Assembly: GCA_019637685.1 (NCBI GenBank)
Contig: JAHBVF010000024.1
Span: 1-64,000, forward strand
From: Caldilineaceae bacterium
GTDB taxonomy: Bacteria > Chloroflexota > Anaerolineae > Caldilineales > Caldilineaceae
Length of the DNA stretch: 64,000 bases
Reading direction: 5' to 3'
Shown here: piece after piece, positions 33,355-42,205 of the stretch
Layout of the letters: each line of letters begins with the position of its first letter
Position numbering within the stretch: the stretch's first letter is position 1
The notes under the pieces: generated by a model
What the model saw: only the letters and a program-made list of their open reading frames with translations
What the model was told of the DNA's origin: nothing
Databases searched by the model: none
Made by a program: the position numbers and the translations under genes

Positions 33355-36300
33355 ATGAACCGATCAAAAGCTCGTCTTGTCCATCTGTTTTCACGGTTGA
33401 CCGTTGTACTGTTGGCGCTGATTCTGGGCCTGGGCCGTTCCCAGGCTGCGTCCGCGGATTCCGTAGTGGGAACAGGCACGCCCGCCAGTTGCACCCCCGC
33501 GGCTTTTCATGCCGGGGTGCTGGCCGCGGGCTGGGGCGGCACGATCACCTTCAACTGCGGACCCGACCCGTATACCCTGACGCTGGATGGCTCCTACGGC
33601 CTCGGCGTCTCGCTTACGTTTGACGGCGGCGGATCAGTCGCTCAGGGCGGCCTGATCACCCTGAGCGGCGGACATCAGCACTCGATTTTCTATGTGAATC
33701 CGGGGGTCACGGTTGCCCTGCGCAATATCACCCTTGCCGACGGCGAAACCCCCGGCAACGGCGGGGCCATCACCAACCAGGGCACGCTCAGCCTCTTCAA
33801 CACCACCATCCGGGACAGCCACGCTGCCGGCGATGGCGGCGGCATCTTCAACCAGGGCGGCACGCTGCACATCCTGGACGCCACCATCCAGAACAACCAG
33901 GCCGGGGGCAGTGGCGGCGGCGTCTTCAACACAAACAGCTACGCCCCCTATACAAACGGCGTGCTTGATTTCCTGGGCGCTGTCATCAAAGGCAACCGGG
34001 CAGACGTGCAGGGAGGCGGAATCTTCAGCCTGAGCAGGGGGCGGCTGGTCGATTCCCCGCTGCAGGAAAACAGCGCGGGCGGCGCGGGCGGCGGACTCTT
34101 TGTTGGGGCGGGCGATTTCGCGATGAGCGGCGCGTTGGTGATGAACAACACCTCCGGTCAAAGCGGCGGCGGCGTGGCGACAGAGAGCGGTCACGTCACC
34201 CTATCCCACATGAACATCTGGCTCAACCGCGCGGTGACCGACGGCGGCGGCCTGGCTGTCTGGTCCCTGGGCGGCAGCGCGCAGGTGATGGACAGCGACT
34301 TTTTCCAGAACCAGACCACCGGCCAGAAGCCGCCCGCCAACAACAGCAACGCGGCGGGCGGGGCCATCTCCAACAGCGGCAGCCTGACTTTGCGCCGGGT
34401 CTCCCTGCGTGAGAACGGTGCGGGGCACGGCGGCGGACTCTACAACGCGTCCAATGCCGCCAGCCTGGACATTCAGGAAGCCAACATCAGCGCCAATGCA
34501 GCGGACGTGAACGGCGGCGGCCTGGCCCTGGACGCCACCCACGCCCAGACGATGACGAACGTGACCGTCAGCGGCAACAGCGCGGCCAGCCAAGGCGGCG
34601 GGCTGGAGAGCAGCGGAACCCTCCTGCTCCAAAACGTCACCCTCTTCGCCAATACAGCGCCGGACGGGGCCAATCTCTACCAGGCCGGGGTGACGACCCT
34701 GGGCAACACCGCCCTGGGCGGCCCAGTCACCGGCCCCAACTGCGGCTTCCAGGGCAATCCCCAACCCATTATTTCCGGCGGCCACAACCTGAGCAGCGAC
34801 GCCAGTTGCGGACTGAGCGCGGCAGGGGATCAGCAGAACAAAGACCCGCTGCTCGCGCCCCTGGCCTTCAACGGCGCGGCCAACGGCGGCTCCACCTATT
34901 CAGCCTACAGTCACCTGCCCCAGGCCGGTAGCCCACTGATCGACGCCGGGGACAACGCCAACTGCCCGGCCACAGACCAGCGCTTCTACGCCCGTCCCGC
35001 TGGCCCCTCCTGCGACATCGGCGCAGTGGAGGTGGGCGCGCAGCCTGCCAACACACCGACCCCCACCACTACACCGACGCAGACGGCGACGGTCACGCCC
35101 ACGCCGTCTGCTACCCACACACCCACACCCACAGCGACGGCCTCGCCCGCGGTGCCACCCACGGACGCGCCCACGCCCGTGCTGATCCACGCCGTCCTGC
35201 CCAACGGCATCGCGCCCTCCCTTCAACTGGACCGGCAGCAGGGGTCAGCGGGCCAGCCGCTGACCATCTCCGGCAAAGTTCCGGCGGGCTATTCCCAAGT
35301 GCGGGTGGCCGCGGTGATCGACGGCCAGAGTATCGGTGATGGGATTGTCACTGCCGACGCCCAGGGCAACTTCAGCGCGGCGGGGACGATCCCGCGCCAG
35401 CTTCGCACAGGCCCGGTCCAATACTGCGCCAGCCCGGTCGGCGCGGTCAACGGCCAGTTCGCCTGCGCTTCACTGACTGTCACCCAGCCGCCGACAGTGA
35501 CAGTCAACGGCAGCATTCCCATCCAGTCGGGCGCGTCTTTCAATGGGACGGTTGCGCTGATGAACGCGGCCGGCGCGCCCCTGTACAGCGCGCCCATCCA
35601 GACCAGCGGCAATTTTTCCATTGTCAATGTGCCGCCGGGGGTTTACCACTACGGCGTGACCGGCCAGACTTCCCATCACCTGCCCGGCGGGATTGTGGAG
35701 TTGCTGCCGAACCAGCCTTTCGACGGCTTGCAGATTTCAACTTCCGCCCAGTGTGTTGCCGCAGGTATGAAAACGACGCCCGTCCAGGCGTCGCCCTCTC
35801 GGCCCGCTTTTAAGTCAGGCCAAATCGCTTCCAGCAGCGGACGCTCAGTTTCCAGCGGGGGTGGACGGTTGGCCTCCATCGGTCCCCTGGCCCAAGACCT
35901 GCCCTTCGGCCTATACGTCAGCGGCGTGCAGAATATCGTCACCTTCACCGCCTCGCCCCAGGCCAGCGGCCCTGTGCAGAAGGTGACTTTCGGCTTCTAC
36001 AATTCCGGCGGTGGACTGGTGCAGGAATTGGTGAGCACCGGTCCGACCTTTCAGGTTAGCTTCGATGTGGGCCGTCTGGCCCCCAGCGCCGCGGAGAATC
36101 CCTACGTCAAAGTGACGCCGACGGTCAACGGCAGCGACGAATGCCCGTCGTTCTACGACATCGAAGTGATGGCGAATCCCATGGCCTCGCCCTATCTTCA
36201 GCCCGCGCCCCACAGTTCGCTGGCGTGGGACGCGGCGGCCCAGGTCTACCGCTTCGTCGGGGTGATCCCGTACATCCCCGGCGTGCTGCCCTTCGATTAC

Positions 36301-38931
36301 GACGCGCCCCCGGCCAATCTACCGCCGTTGCCCTATCTGGGGCGGTTGAGCAACCATTTGGACGCGGGGGTGCAGGTGGACGGCTTTTTCGATCTCAACG
36401 GTAGCGCCAAAATCCACGCGGTGGGGGTAATTGCCTATGCGACTGTGCTCAACAAACAACTGCTGCCGCCGGATACGGGTATCACCCTCCTGCGCCCCAA
36501 CGCCAACTTCTACATATACGATCTGACTACTATCGGCTTTCCCGTAGGGCCATACCCGCTGGTTCCGTATGTCTGGGTTCCCACGCCCTTTATTTCCGTG
36601 CCGGTGATCAGCTTCTTTGGCATTGTCAGCGTGACAGTCAACGGCAGCGCGGGCGCGGGGATGGGCGTGAATATCGAAGGCAAAATCCAACCCTTGCGTC
36701 CGGCAGTCACGGCCACCCTTACGGCCAGCGGGGATGCCCAGGCCGAGTTGGGGGTAGGGCTGGACCTGCTGGGCGGTGTGGCCGATGCCGGGGCCAGCGC
36801 CCAAGCCTACACCAAACTGGACCTGCCCCTGGCTGTTGAGCTGAGCAGCAAACCCAGCGTCAATGCCAGCATCTGCGCTCAGGTCAGCTTCCGGGTCCAC
36901 GCCTGGGCCTCCTTCGGCTGGGGACTGGCCAGCACATCCGACACGAAAACCCTCTACGACTGGCAGGACTGCGCGGCGCAGGTGGCCGCGTCCAGTGTGC
37001 TGACCGACGCACTCTCCACGCCGGCGCTGATCGCCGCGCCAGCCGTGGCTTCCGCGGCGGATGGCCGGGTGCTCTCGGCCTTTGTGCAGAACAGCGCGGC
37101 CACCGGCGCAACGCCGCAAGTGCAGGTCTTTGCCCGCTTCCAAAGCGGCAATGGCACGGGCTGGGAAACACCTGTGGCCCTGAGCAATCCGGCCCACAGC
37201 GCCTCCAACCCGGCGGTGGCCTTCGTTGGATCCGCCGGTCTGCCGGTCGTCGCCTGGACCGAAAATATCCTGAACGCGTCTCAAGCCGCGGCTCTGGGCA
37301 CGGACTACAGCGCCGTTGCCAGCCATCAGGAGATTTTCTACAGCGCCTATTTCGCCAATGTCTGGAGTCCACCCGTGCGCGTGACCGACGATGGGGTGGC
37401 GGATGGAATGGCTGTGTTGGCGGGGAGCAGCGCCGGGGGCGTGCTGGCCTGGGTCAAGGACACGGACGGCAACCTGTCCACCCGGGCCGACCAGCGCATC
37501 GCCGCGGTGATCTTCAACGCCAATACCACCAGCTTTGGCCCGATCGCTCTGCTTTCCGCGGGGATCGGCGGCCAAAACGCACAGGTGGCCGCGGCCTACG
37601 ACAGCCGCACCGGGACACCTGTCCCCTATCTGGCCTGGACCCACGACGCGGACAGCGATCTGACCACAGCCTACGACCGCACAATCGCCGTGGCCCGCTG
37701 GAACGGCAACGCCTGGGCCGTTCTCGACACCCGCAGCCTGCCCGCCAAGACCGATTCCCCCACAATCAGTGTGGACGCGGACGGGGTGGCGCTGGCCTTT
37801 CTGGTGCGGGATTCCTCGCCGGATGGTTCGGTGGGGCTGTTGGGCACAAACGGCGCGCTGTGGACGGCGCGGCTCTCCGGCGAAAGCTGGACGGCTGTGC
37901 CCCTCCACGACGCGGGGGGCAGCCCCGTCTATGCCGAACAGCCGGTTCTGGGCGCGCGGGGGCACGAATCCCTCCTCCTCTTCCGCCGCTTTGCCCCGGA
38001 CACAGCCAACGCGGCTCTGGGGCAGATCAGCCTGAGTCGCTCGTTGAACGGCGCGCCCCCGACCGCACCCCTCTACCTTACCGACGAGGCGGCCCAGAAC
38101 TGGCAGCCCGCCCTGGCAATCAACCCGGTCAGCGGACAGGCCACGATTCTGAAAGTGACCCGCGGCGGTGGGCTGGCCGCGGCCAGTGGGGAGAGCAGTC
38201 AGTCCATCGCCAGCACCCAAGCGCTGATGGCGTCCGACGCGGTCGCACTCAACGACGCCGCCGATCCGGTGGCATCCCTGGCTGTGGCCGACGGCGCGGA
38301 CCCGGCCCTGGACCCGGTGCATCTCTCCGCCCGCGCGCCGGCACCCAACGCGCCCCTCGCCGTCACCGTCTCCGTGCGCAATGTGGGCCGGGGCACGGCG
38401 CAAAATGTGACCGTCCATCTCTATAGTGGCACATCCGCCAGCGGCACACCTCTGGGGAGCGCGCCCCTGCCCGGTTCGCTGGACTTCAATCAGACCGGAC
38501 TGGTCACCTTCACCGTCAATCTGCCTGCGGGGGAGCAACCCCTCTTCGCTCAACTCACCACAACTGGGCAAAATCTGTCAGCCGCCAACGACGGCGCGAG
38601 CGCAACCGTTGGCGCGCTCTCCGCACCCCTGCCTGGCGCGGTGACGCCCAATGGACTCTACGCCCCAGCCCTGGATGTGAGCTGGCAGCGCCACACGGAT
38701 GAATACGTCTCTGGCTATCGCGTCCTGGCCGGGGCGAGCGCGGCTGGCCCCTTCGCCTTTGTGGGCGAGTCGCTGCGGGACCAGTTTACGGATACGCTGG
38801 TGGCGCAGGGGCACCAATATTGCTACGTCGTCCAAGCCTACAACGATGGCGGCGCCTTCTCGCCTCTCAGCCTGCCCGTCTGCGGCACCGTGGCGACGCA
38901 CGAAATTTTCTTGCCTTTTGTCCTACATTGA
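33355..38931 (+). CDS. Giant secreted beta-helix surface protein
   Basis: The 1858-residue product has a signal peptide (LTVVLLALILGLGRSQAAS) and a right-handed beta-helix to about residue 550 with repeated GGG(I/L)F/NxG turns and CDIGAVEVGAQP at its end, a Thr-Pro-rich linker near 560-600, Ig/CNA-like sheets (LPNGIAPSLQLDRQQGSAG, VTVNGSIPIQSGASF), a long domain with HLDAGVQVDGFFDLNGSAKI, a propeller-like stretch with WxxDADSDLTTAYD repeats, a CARDB-like domain (LAVTVSVRNVGRGTAQNVTV), a fibronectin III-like end and the tail EIFLPFVLH. It is probably exported and held at the cell surface. GGGGG precedes the ATG by about six bases. An open frame extends upstream through the inverted repeat but has no proper start. 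No catalytic motif was found. Confidence 0.82.
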   Translation: MNRSKARLVHLFSRLTVVLLALILGLGRSQAASADSVVGTGTPASCTPAAFHAGVLAAGWGGTITFNCGPDPYTLTLDGSYGLGVSLTFDGGGSVAQGGLITLSGGHQHSIFYVNPGVTVALRNITLADGETPGNGGAITNQGTLSLFNTTIRDSHAAGDGGGIFNQGGTLHILDATIQNNQAGGSGGGVFNTNSYAPYTNGVLDFLGAVIKGNRADVQGGGIFSLSRGRLVDSPLQENSAGGAGGGLFVGAGDFAMSGALVMNNTSGQSGGGVATESGHVTLSHMNIWLNRAVTDGGGLAVWSLGGSAQVMDSDFFQNQTTGQKPPANNSNAAGGAISNSGSLTLRRVSLRENGAGHGGGLYNASNAASLDIQEANISANAADVNGGGLALDATHAQTMTNVTVSGNSAASQGGGLESSGTLLLQNVTLFANTAPDGANLYQAGVTTLGNTALGGPVTGPNCGFQGNPQPIISGGHNLSSDASCGLSAAGDQQNKDPLLAPLAFNGAANGGSTYSAYSHLPQAGSPLIDAGDNANCPATDQRFYARPAGPSCDIGAVEVGAQPANTPTPTTTPTQTATVTPTPSATHTPTPTATASPAVPPTDAPTPVLIHAVLPNGIAPSLQLDRQQGSAGQPLTISGKVPAGYSQVRVAAVIDGQSIGDGIVTADAQGNFSAAGTIPRQLRTGPVQYCASPVGAVNGQFACASLTVTQPPTVTVNGSIPIQSGASFNGTVALMNAAGAPLYSAPIQTSGNFSIVNVPPGVYHYGVTGQTSHHLPGGIVELLPNQPFDGLQISTSAQCVAAGMKTTPVQASPSRPAFKSGQIASSSGRSVSSGGGRLASIGPLAQDLPFGLYVSGVQNIVTFTASPQASGPVQKVTFGFYNSGGGLVQELVSTGPTFQVSFDVGRLAPSAAENPYVKVTPTVNGSDECPSFYDIEVMANPMASPYLQPAPHSSLAWDAAAQVYRFVGVIPYIPGVLPFDYDAPPANLPPLPYLGRLSNHLDAGVQVDGFFDLNGSAKIHAVGVIAYATVLNKQLLPPDTGITLLRPNANFYIYDLTTIGFPVGPYPLVPYVWVPTPFISVPVISFFGIVSVTVNGSAGAGMGVNIEGKIQPLRPAVTATLTASGDAQAELGVGLDLLGGVADAGASAQAYTKLDLPLAVELSSKPSVNASICAQVSFRVHAWASFGWGLASTSDTKTLYDWQDCAAQVAASSVLTDALSTPALIAAPAVASAADGRVLSAFVQNSAATGATPQVQVFARFQSGNGTGWETPVALSNPAHSASNPAVAFVGSAGLPVVAWTENILNASQAAALGTDYSAVASHQEIFYSAYFANVWSPPVRVTDDGVADGMAVLAGSSAGGVLAWVKDTDGNLSTRADQRIAAVIFNANTTSFGPIALLSAGIGGQNAQVAAAYDSRTGTPVPYLAWTHDADSDLTTAYDRTIAVARWNGNAWAVLDTRSLPAKTDSPTISVDADGVALAFLVRDSSPDGSVGLLGTNGALWTARLSGESWTAVPLHDAGGSPVYAEQPVLGARGHESLLLFRRFAPDTANAALGQISLSRSLNGAPPTAPLYLTDEAAQNWQPALAINPVSGQATILKVTRGGGLAAASGESSQSIASTQALMASDAVALNDAADPVASLAVADGADPALDPVHLSARAPAPNAPLAVTVSVRNVGRGTAQNVTVHLYSGTSASGTPLGSAPLPGSLDFNQTGLVTFTVNLPAGEQPLFAQLTTTGQNLSAANDGASATVGALSAPLPGAVTPNGLYAPALDVSWQRHTDEYVSGYRVLAGASAAGPFAFVGESLRDQFTDTLVAQGHQYCYVVQAYNDGGAFSPLSLPVCGTVATHEIFLPFVLH

Positions 38932-38956
38932 TGGGGTACACGCACGGCTCGAACCA

Positions 38957-39031
38957 ATCGGCGGCGTCCACGGGATGTGCGGCTATCACGCGGCCCGGGC
39001 GGCGCTTAGCTCATTCTATTTGTCGCGGTAG
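38957..39031 (+). pseudogene. C-terminal remnant of a second FAD-oxidoreductase gene
   Basis: Just after the giant gene the frame reads GGVHGMCGYHAARAAL and stops at 39029-39031. This is the C-terminal flavin-closing motif of the FAD oxidoreductase encoded at 27307-28734 (GGVHGMCGYHAAQSAL). Thirty bases (38959-38988 and 28677-28706) are identical, and the following codons differ. It is too short to be a gene and is either a duplication scar or the end of a paralogue that was replaced by the giant gene. Confidence 0.65.
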
Positions 39032-39045
39032 GTAGCCAAGTGCTC

Positions 39046-40359
39046 TTATCGGACAATTTGCGGCATAGAGACTTTACAACTTCCATCCACACAGACGCTT
39101 ACATCGTAGCTCGGCCAGCCGTAAGAAGTGCTGAACCAGGCTTTGCTGTTCGATACGGTGCGCGCCATGTCCAGTTTGAGTGTGTAGGCACCGCTTCCCC
39201 AATTAGGGATGTCGTTGATGACCAGTGTGGCGCTGGGCGAGGGATCGCCTTTGTTTGTGTTACACAGGGAGACCTGACTTGCGCCGTTTACTTCCGCTTG
39301 ACCGGCTTTGGCCCAGCGGTAGCTCAGAATGTAGCCGGTGTACTGCCCGCAGACCCAATCAGAGATACCTGTGTTCTGCACCCGGACTGTGACTGTGCAA
39401 CTCTGTCCGTGGGTCATCAATGGGGGACAGCTTCCTGACCAGGTGAGACTCAGTGGGTTCCAGCGGTAGTCGGAGGTGAGAGGTGTCGCGCTGGCATCGC
39501 GAATGTGGACGCCAGTGTAGTAGTGGACGAGAATCTGCTCGGCCCGACCCCAGGCTACACTCCAGGGTTGATTCCCCGGTCCAGTGTAGGAACATTGGTT
39601 GCCTCTTGCCCAGCGGCTGGCCCCTTCCTGACTCATGCCGTGGCCGTGGCCGCTATTCTCGGCATCACAGGTGGTGCTGATCGGTTCTTCGACGCCTAGA
39701 AGATAGGGGGAGGGACTCCCGGCTCTATCCGTAGCATTGCTTTGGGTTCGGGTTTGAGCGTCGGCGCTGAATTCGCTGAAGGCAGGCAGATCACCGTTGA
39801 ATGAAATGTACTTCTGGGAGGTAACTGCCCCACAGATGATCTGCTGGTTGGGATTGAGATTGCTGCTGGCGCAGGGGTTACTGGTGTCGTCCGGAAAAGT
39901 TGCTGTGGGCAGACTCTCGAATTTATAGGGAATGAACACCTGATAGCTGGCCGAGTTGTTGATGATGGGATATCCGTTTTCCCTGTGCCAATAGGCATAG
40001 GTGCGGGCTGCGATGGCCTGGGCTTGCAGGGCCACCGGATGATAATTGGTTCCCATCTCCTGGGGAATAACATCCAGGAGGTAGTCTGTCTCGATGGGCA
40101 CGGTGGCCAGGCTGCTGCTATAGGGATAGGGATGGTTGGAATCACCGACAAGGGCCGTGCATCCATAGGTGGGATCATTTAAAGAGCATTGGAAACCTGT
40201 GGAAACCCCGCCTGAGAGCAACCTATACATACGTACAGTGACGCTTGTCGGTGGCGAGTATAGGAATATTGGTGCTGCGCTTAGTTTTGAAAAACTACTA
40301 CAAAATAACAACAGACTTATCAAACCCATCAGGAATGATTTTAGAGTTCTCCTGGGCAT
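39046..40359 (-). CDS. Secreted SpoIID/LytB-domain protein
   Basis: The 437-residue protein has a signal peptide (FLMGLISLLLFCSSFSKLSA), then a SpoIID domain: VTVRMYRL, VPIETDYLLDVIPQEMGTNYHPVALQAQAIAARTYAYW (read in parts) with the Glu expected for the lytic transglycosylase site, and GHGHGMSQEGASRWA, the second conserved block. A C-terminal Ig-like sheet (CTVTVRVQNTGISDWVCG) and the tail SMPQIVR follow. SpoIID of Bacillus cuts denuded peptidoglycan in sporulation; in non-sporulating Chloroflexota this domain probably remodels the wall or modifies the envelope. CAGGAG lies eight bases before the ATG. It begins 13 bases after the stop of the propeller gene upstream, so the two form an operon. 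Confidence 0.85.
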   Translation of the reverse strand: MPRRTLKSFLMGLISLLLFCSSFSKLSAAPIFLYSPPTSVTVRMYRLLSGGVSTGFQCSLNDPTYGCTALVGDSNHPYPYSSSLATVPIETDYLLDVIPQEMGTNYHPVALQAQAIAARTYAYWHRENGYPIINNSASYQVFIPYKFESLPTATFPDDTSNPCASSNLNPNQQIICGAVTSQKYISFNGDLPAFSEFSADAQTRTQSNATDRAGSPSPYLLGVEEPISTTCDAENSGHGHGMSQEGASRWARGNQCSYTGPGNQPWSVAWGRAEQILVHYYTGVHIRDASATPLTSDYRWNPLSLTWSGSCPPLMTHGQSCTVTVRVQNTGISDWVCGQYTGYILSYRWAKAGQAEVNGASQVSLCNTNKGDPSPSATLVINDIPNWGSGAYTLKLDMARTVSNSKAWFSTSYGWPSYDVSVCVDGSCKVSMPQIVR

Positions 40360-40372
40360 TTGTGTTCTCCTG

Positions 40373-41695
40373 CTATGGGCGTTTACCAACGTCAATTACA
40401 CATAGGCGATCTTCTATAATAGTTGGCTCTGTTTTTGACCATTCGGGACACTTGGCAAGAATATTCTTTTCATTGGGAGACCAAGCCAATCCTCCTCCTT
40501 CATAAAAATAAACTCCAGGGCTAAATATGTGATCACTGAGAATTCGCCGAAAACCGCCCGACGAAGTGTCAACGATATACATACCAAATAGTGGCGTACC
40601 CTCTACGATTTCAATTTGGCCCAAGGCCACCAAAAATTGATTATCTCCTCCCCAAGTAATTTCGTAAATATACGAAACCCCTAAATCAATTTGGACTATT
40701 TCGCTGTTAACGATGTCTAAGATCGTGAGTCCTGCAAACGGTATCGGTAAGTCACCAATTGTTGTGAGTATAGCCAAATACCGTCCATTCGAACTCCATT
40801 GGGCTTCCATCGCCCACATTTGAGCATGGTCTTTTGTACCCAAATCCACTTGGCAAATTTTGCCCGCAGCCCTATCAGTCAAGAAAAATCCTGTGTCATT
40901 AAAAAGAGCAAATCGATCCCTATTTGATCCCAAGACAACCCGATAGGGATCAGGGCCAAAAGTCTGCCCTATGGCGTGCAATTCCTCTGGTGACATCATC
41001 GGTAGCGCAAATGGAAATGCTTCTTGCCGCGTCTGCGCTATGTCAATCGAAACTGGGCGCTCTTTTGCCTCCTTCGCAAAAAAAATGAATTCCCGTCCAT
41101 CAGGGCTGGCCGCCACATTGGGCGATGCCAGGCCACCGGCAATGTTTTCGATCGATTTGTCTGAGCCATGACTGATGCGAAGCGCTATCTGATTGTCAGG
41201 CGTTGCATCGGTAAAAGCCACAGCTTGCTCAGCAGCCAGCCAGATGGGTTTTGTTGAAAAGCCATACCGTTCCCCATAGGGCAGTAACTTGCCTGTTTCA
41301 CTGTCCAAAGTCTCGATATACTGTCTGGCTTGACCTGGAATGTCTCGGGTGATCAGAATCCGCTGACTGTCCGGCAGCCAACCGGCGATACCGATGGCCG
41401 CCGTATGGGTCAAAACAACTTGCGGCTCCGAAAATGAAAATCTATCGATGGACTGTTTGGGATCAGGAGGCGTAGCAGAGACCGTGAAGGTGCAAAGAGG
41501 GATAGGTGTTGCGGCGACGGTGGGATTAGGCGCAGGGGCAGCGGGCGTTGCTGTCTCGATCGGGGATTGCAGCATTTGGGCAATGGGTTGGGGCTGAGTT
41601 TGTTGCCCGCGCAGTGCGAGAATAACCACAATAGATACCGCCGCCAGTATTACAATTCCCAGGGTAGTTCCTGCTAGGCTCAACGTTCGTTTCAT
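40373..41695 (-). CDS. Membrane-anchored WD40/TolB-like beta-propeller protein
   Basis: The 440-residue product has an N-terminal membrane anchor (LGIVILAAVSIVVILAL), a Pro-rich spacer (TPAAPAPNPTVAATPIP) and blades of a TolB/PD40-type propeller: AGWLPDSQRILITRDI, VAASPDGREFIFF, WSSNGRYLAILTT, and LAWSPNEKNILAKCPEW. It probably acts as an extracellular scaffold. AAGGAGG stands about six bases upstream of the ATG at 41695. Base composition is more AT-rich than its neighbours, and codon usage (many A/T third positions) differs, suggesting a more recent arrival. It is followed 13 bases later by the SpoIID gene. Confidence 0.75.
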   Translation of the reverse strand: MKRTLSLAGTTLGIVILAAVSIVVILALRGQQTQPQPIAQMLQSPIETATPAAPAPNPTVAATPIPLCTFTVSATPPDPKQSIDRFSFSEPQVVLTHTAAIGIAGWLPDSQRILITRDIPGQARQYIETLDSETGKLLPYGERYGFSTKPIWLAAEQAVAFTDATPDNQIALRISHGSDKSIENIAGGLASPNVAASPDGREFIFFAKEAKERPVSIDIAQTRQEAFPFALPMMSPEELHAIGQTFGPDPYRVVLGSNRDRFALFNDTGFFLTDRAAGKICQVDLGTKDHAQMWAMEAQWSSNGRYLAILTTIGDLPIPFAGLTILDIVNSEIVQIDLGVSYIYEITWGGDNQFLVALGQIEIVEGTPLFGMYIVDTSSGGFRRILSDHIFSPGVYFYEGGGLAWSPNEKNILAKCPEWSKTEPTIIEDRLCVIDVGKRP

Positions 41696-41812
41696 CGATT
41701 GCCTCCTTGTAGATCGAATGTGACTCGCGAACAAATGCCAGCAATAAAGGGGCAAGAATACAGTGAGTGGGACACCCAGTGCTTACATTTAATTTACCAT
41801 GCGGGGGGGGGG

Positions 41813-41879
41813 TAATGTCAATAGGTTTTTGACCCACTTTTGCAAGTTTTTGCGTAGTTTTTGGGGGGGTAACCTTACG
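41813..41879. repeat. Paired poly-G tracts
   Basis: Runs of 10 and 7 G are separated by 50 bases that repeat GTTTTTG-like words. Homopolymer length is prone to sequencing error or to slipped-strand change in vivo. Confidence 0.7.
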
Positions 41880-41954
41880 AAAGAAGCTACGCATTCGCCT
41901 ACCCATACTGGTCCCCTCCATTTGTCTGCCCGCTAACCAGCGTGCTACACTGGC

Positions 41955-41982
41955 CCCGCCGCGCACCGGTCTGCGCGGCGGG
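41955..41982. terminator. GC-rich hairpin upstream of giant gene
   Basis: CCCGCCGCGCA pairs with TGCGCGGCGGG around a six-base loop. It could be an attenuator of the giant surface-protein transcript. No T-run follows. Confidence 0.4.
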
Positions 41983-42205
41983 ACGCAGCCCCACTGTGTT
42001 GCGCGGCACGTTCTGCATGAATGCCCTCTGGTACTCTGATACCCGCATCAATTGATTGCTTTATCCAGCCAACCGGCTGTATCCACTCGAGAGACGCAGC
42101 CACTCATCCATTGCGACAGTTCCGCACGCAGTTGTTGCGTATACAGTCGCATCGGGCGCTCATCTACTCCTTGCGTCCGTTCCATTCCTACAGGAGTTTC
42201 TTTCC

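Larger units (their letters stand above)
41696..42205. other. Divergent intergenic region with G-tracts and hairpin
   Basis: No gene is supported in these 510 bases. It holds a run of 10 G (41813-41822), a run of 7 G (41873-41879) with A/T-rich repeats between them, and an 11-bp hairpin (41955-41965 with 41972-41982). It separates the minus-strand propeller-SpoIID operon from the plus-strand giant gene, so promoters for both directions must lie here, but I could not place them. Confidence 0.5.
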
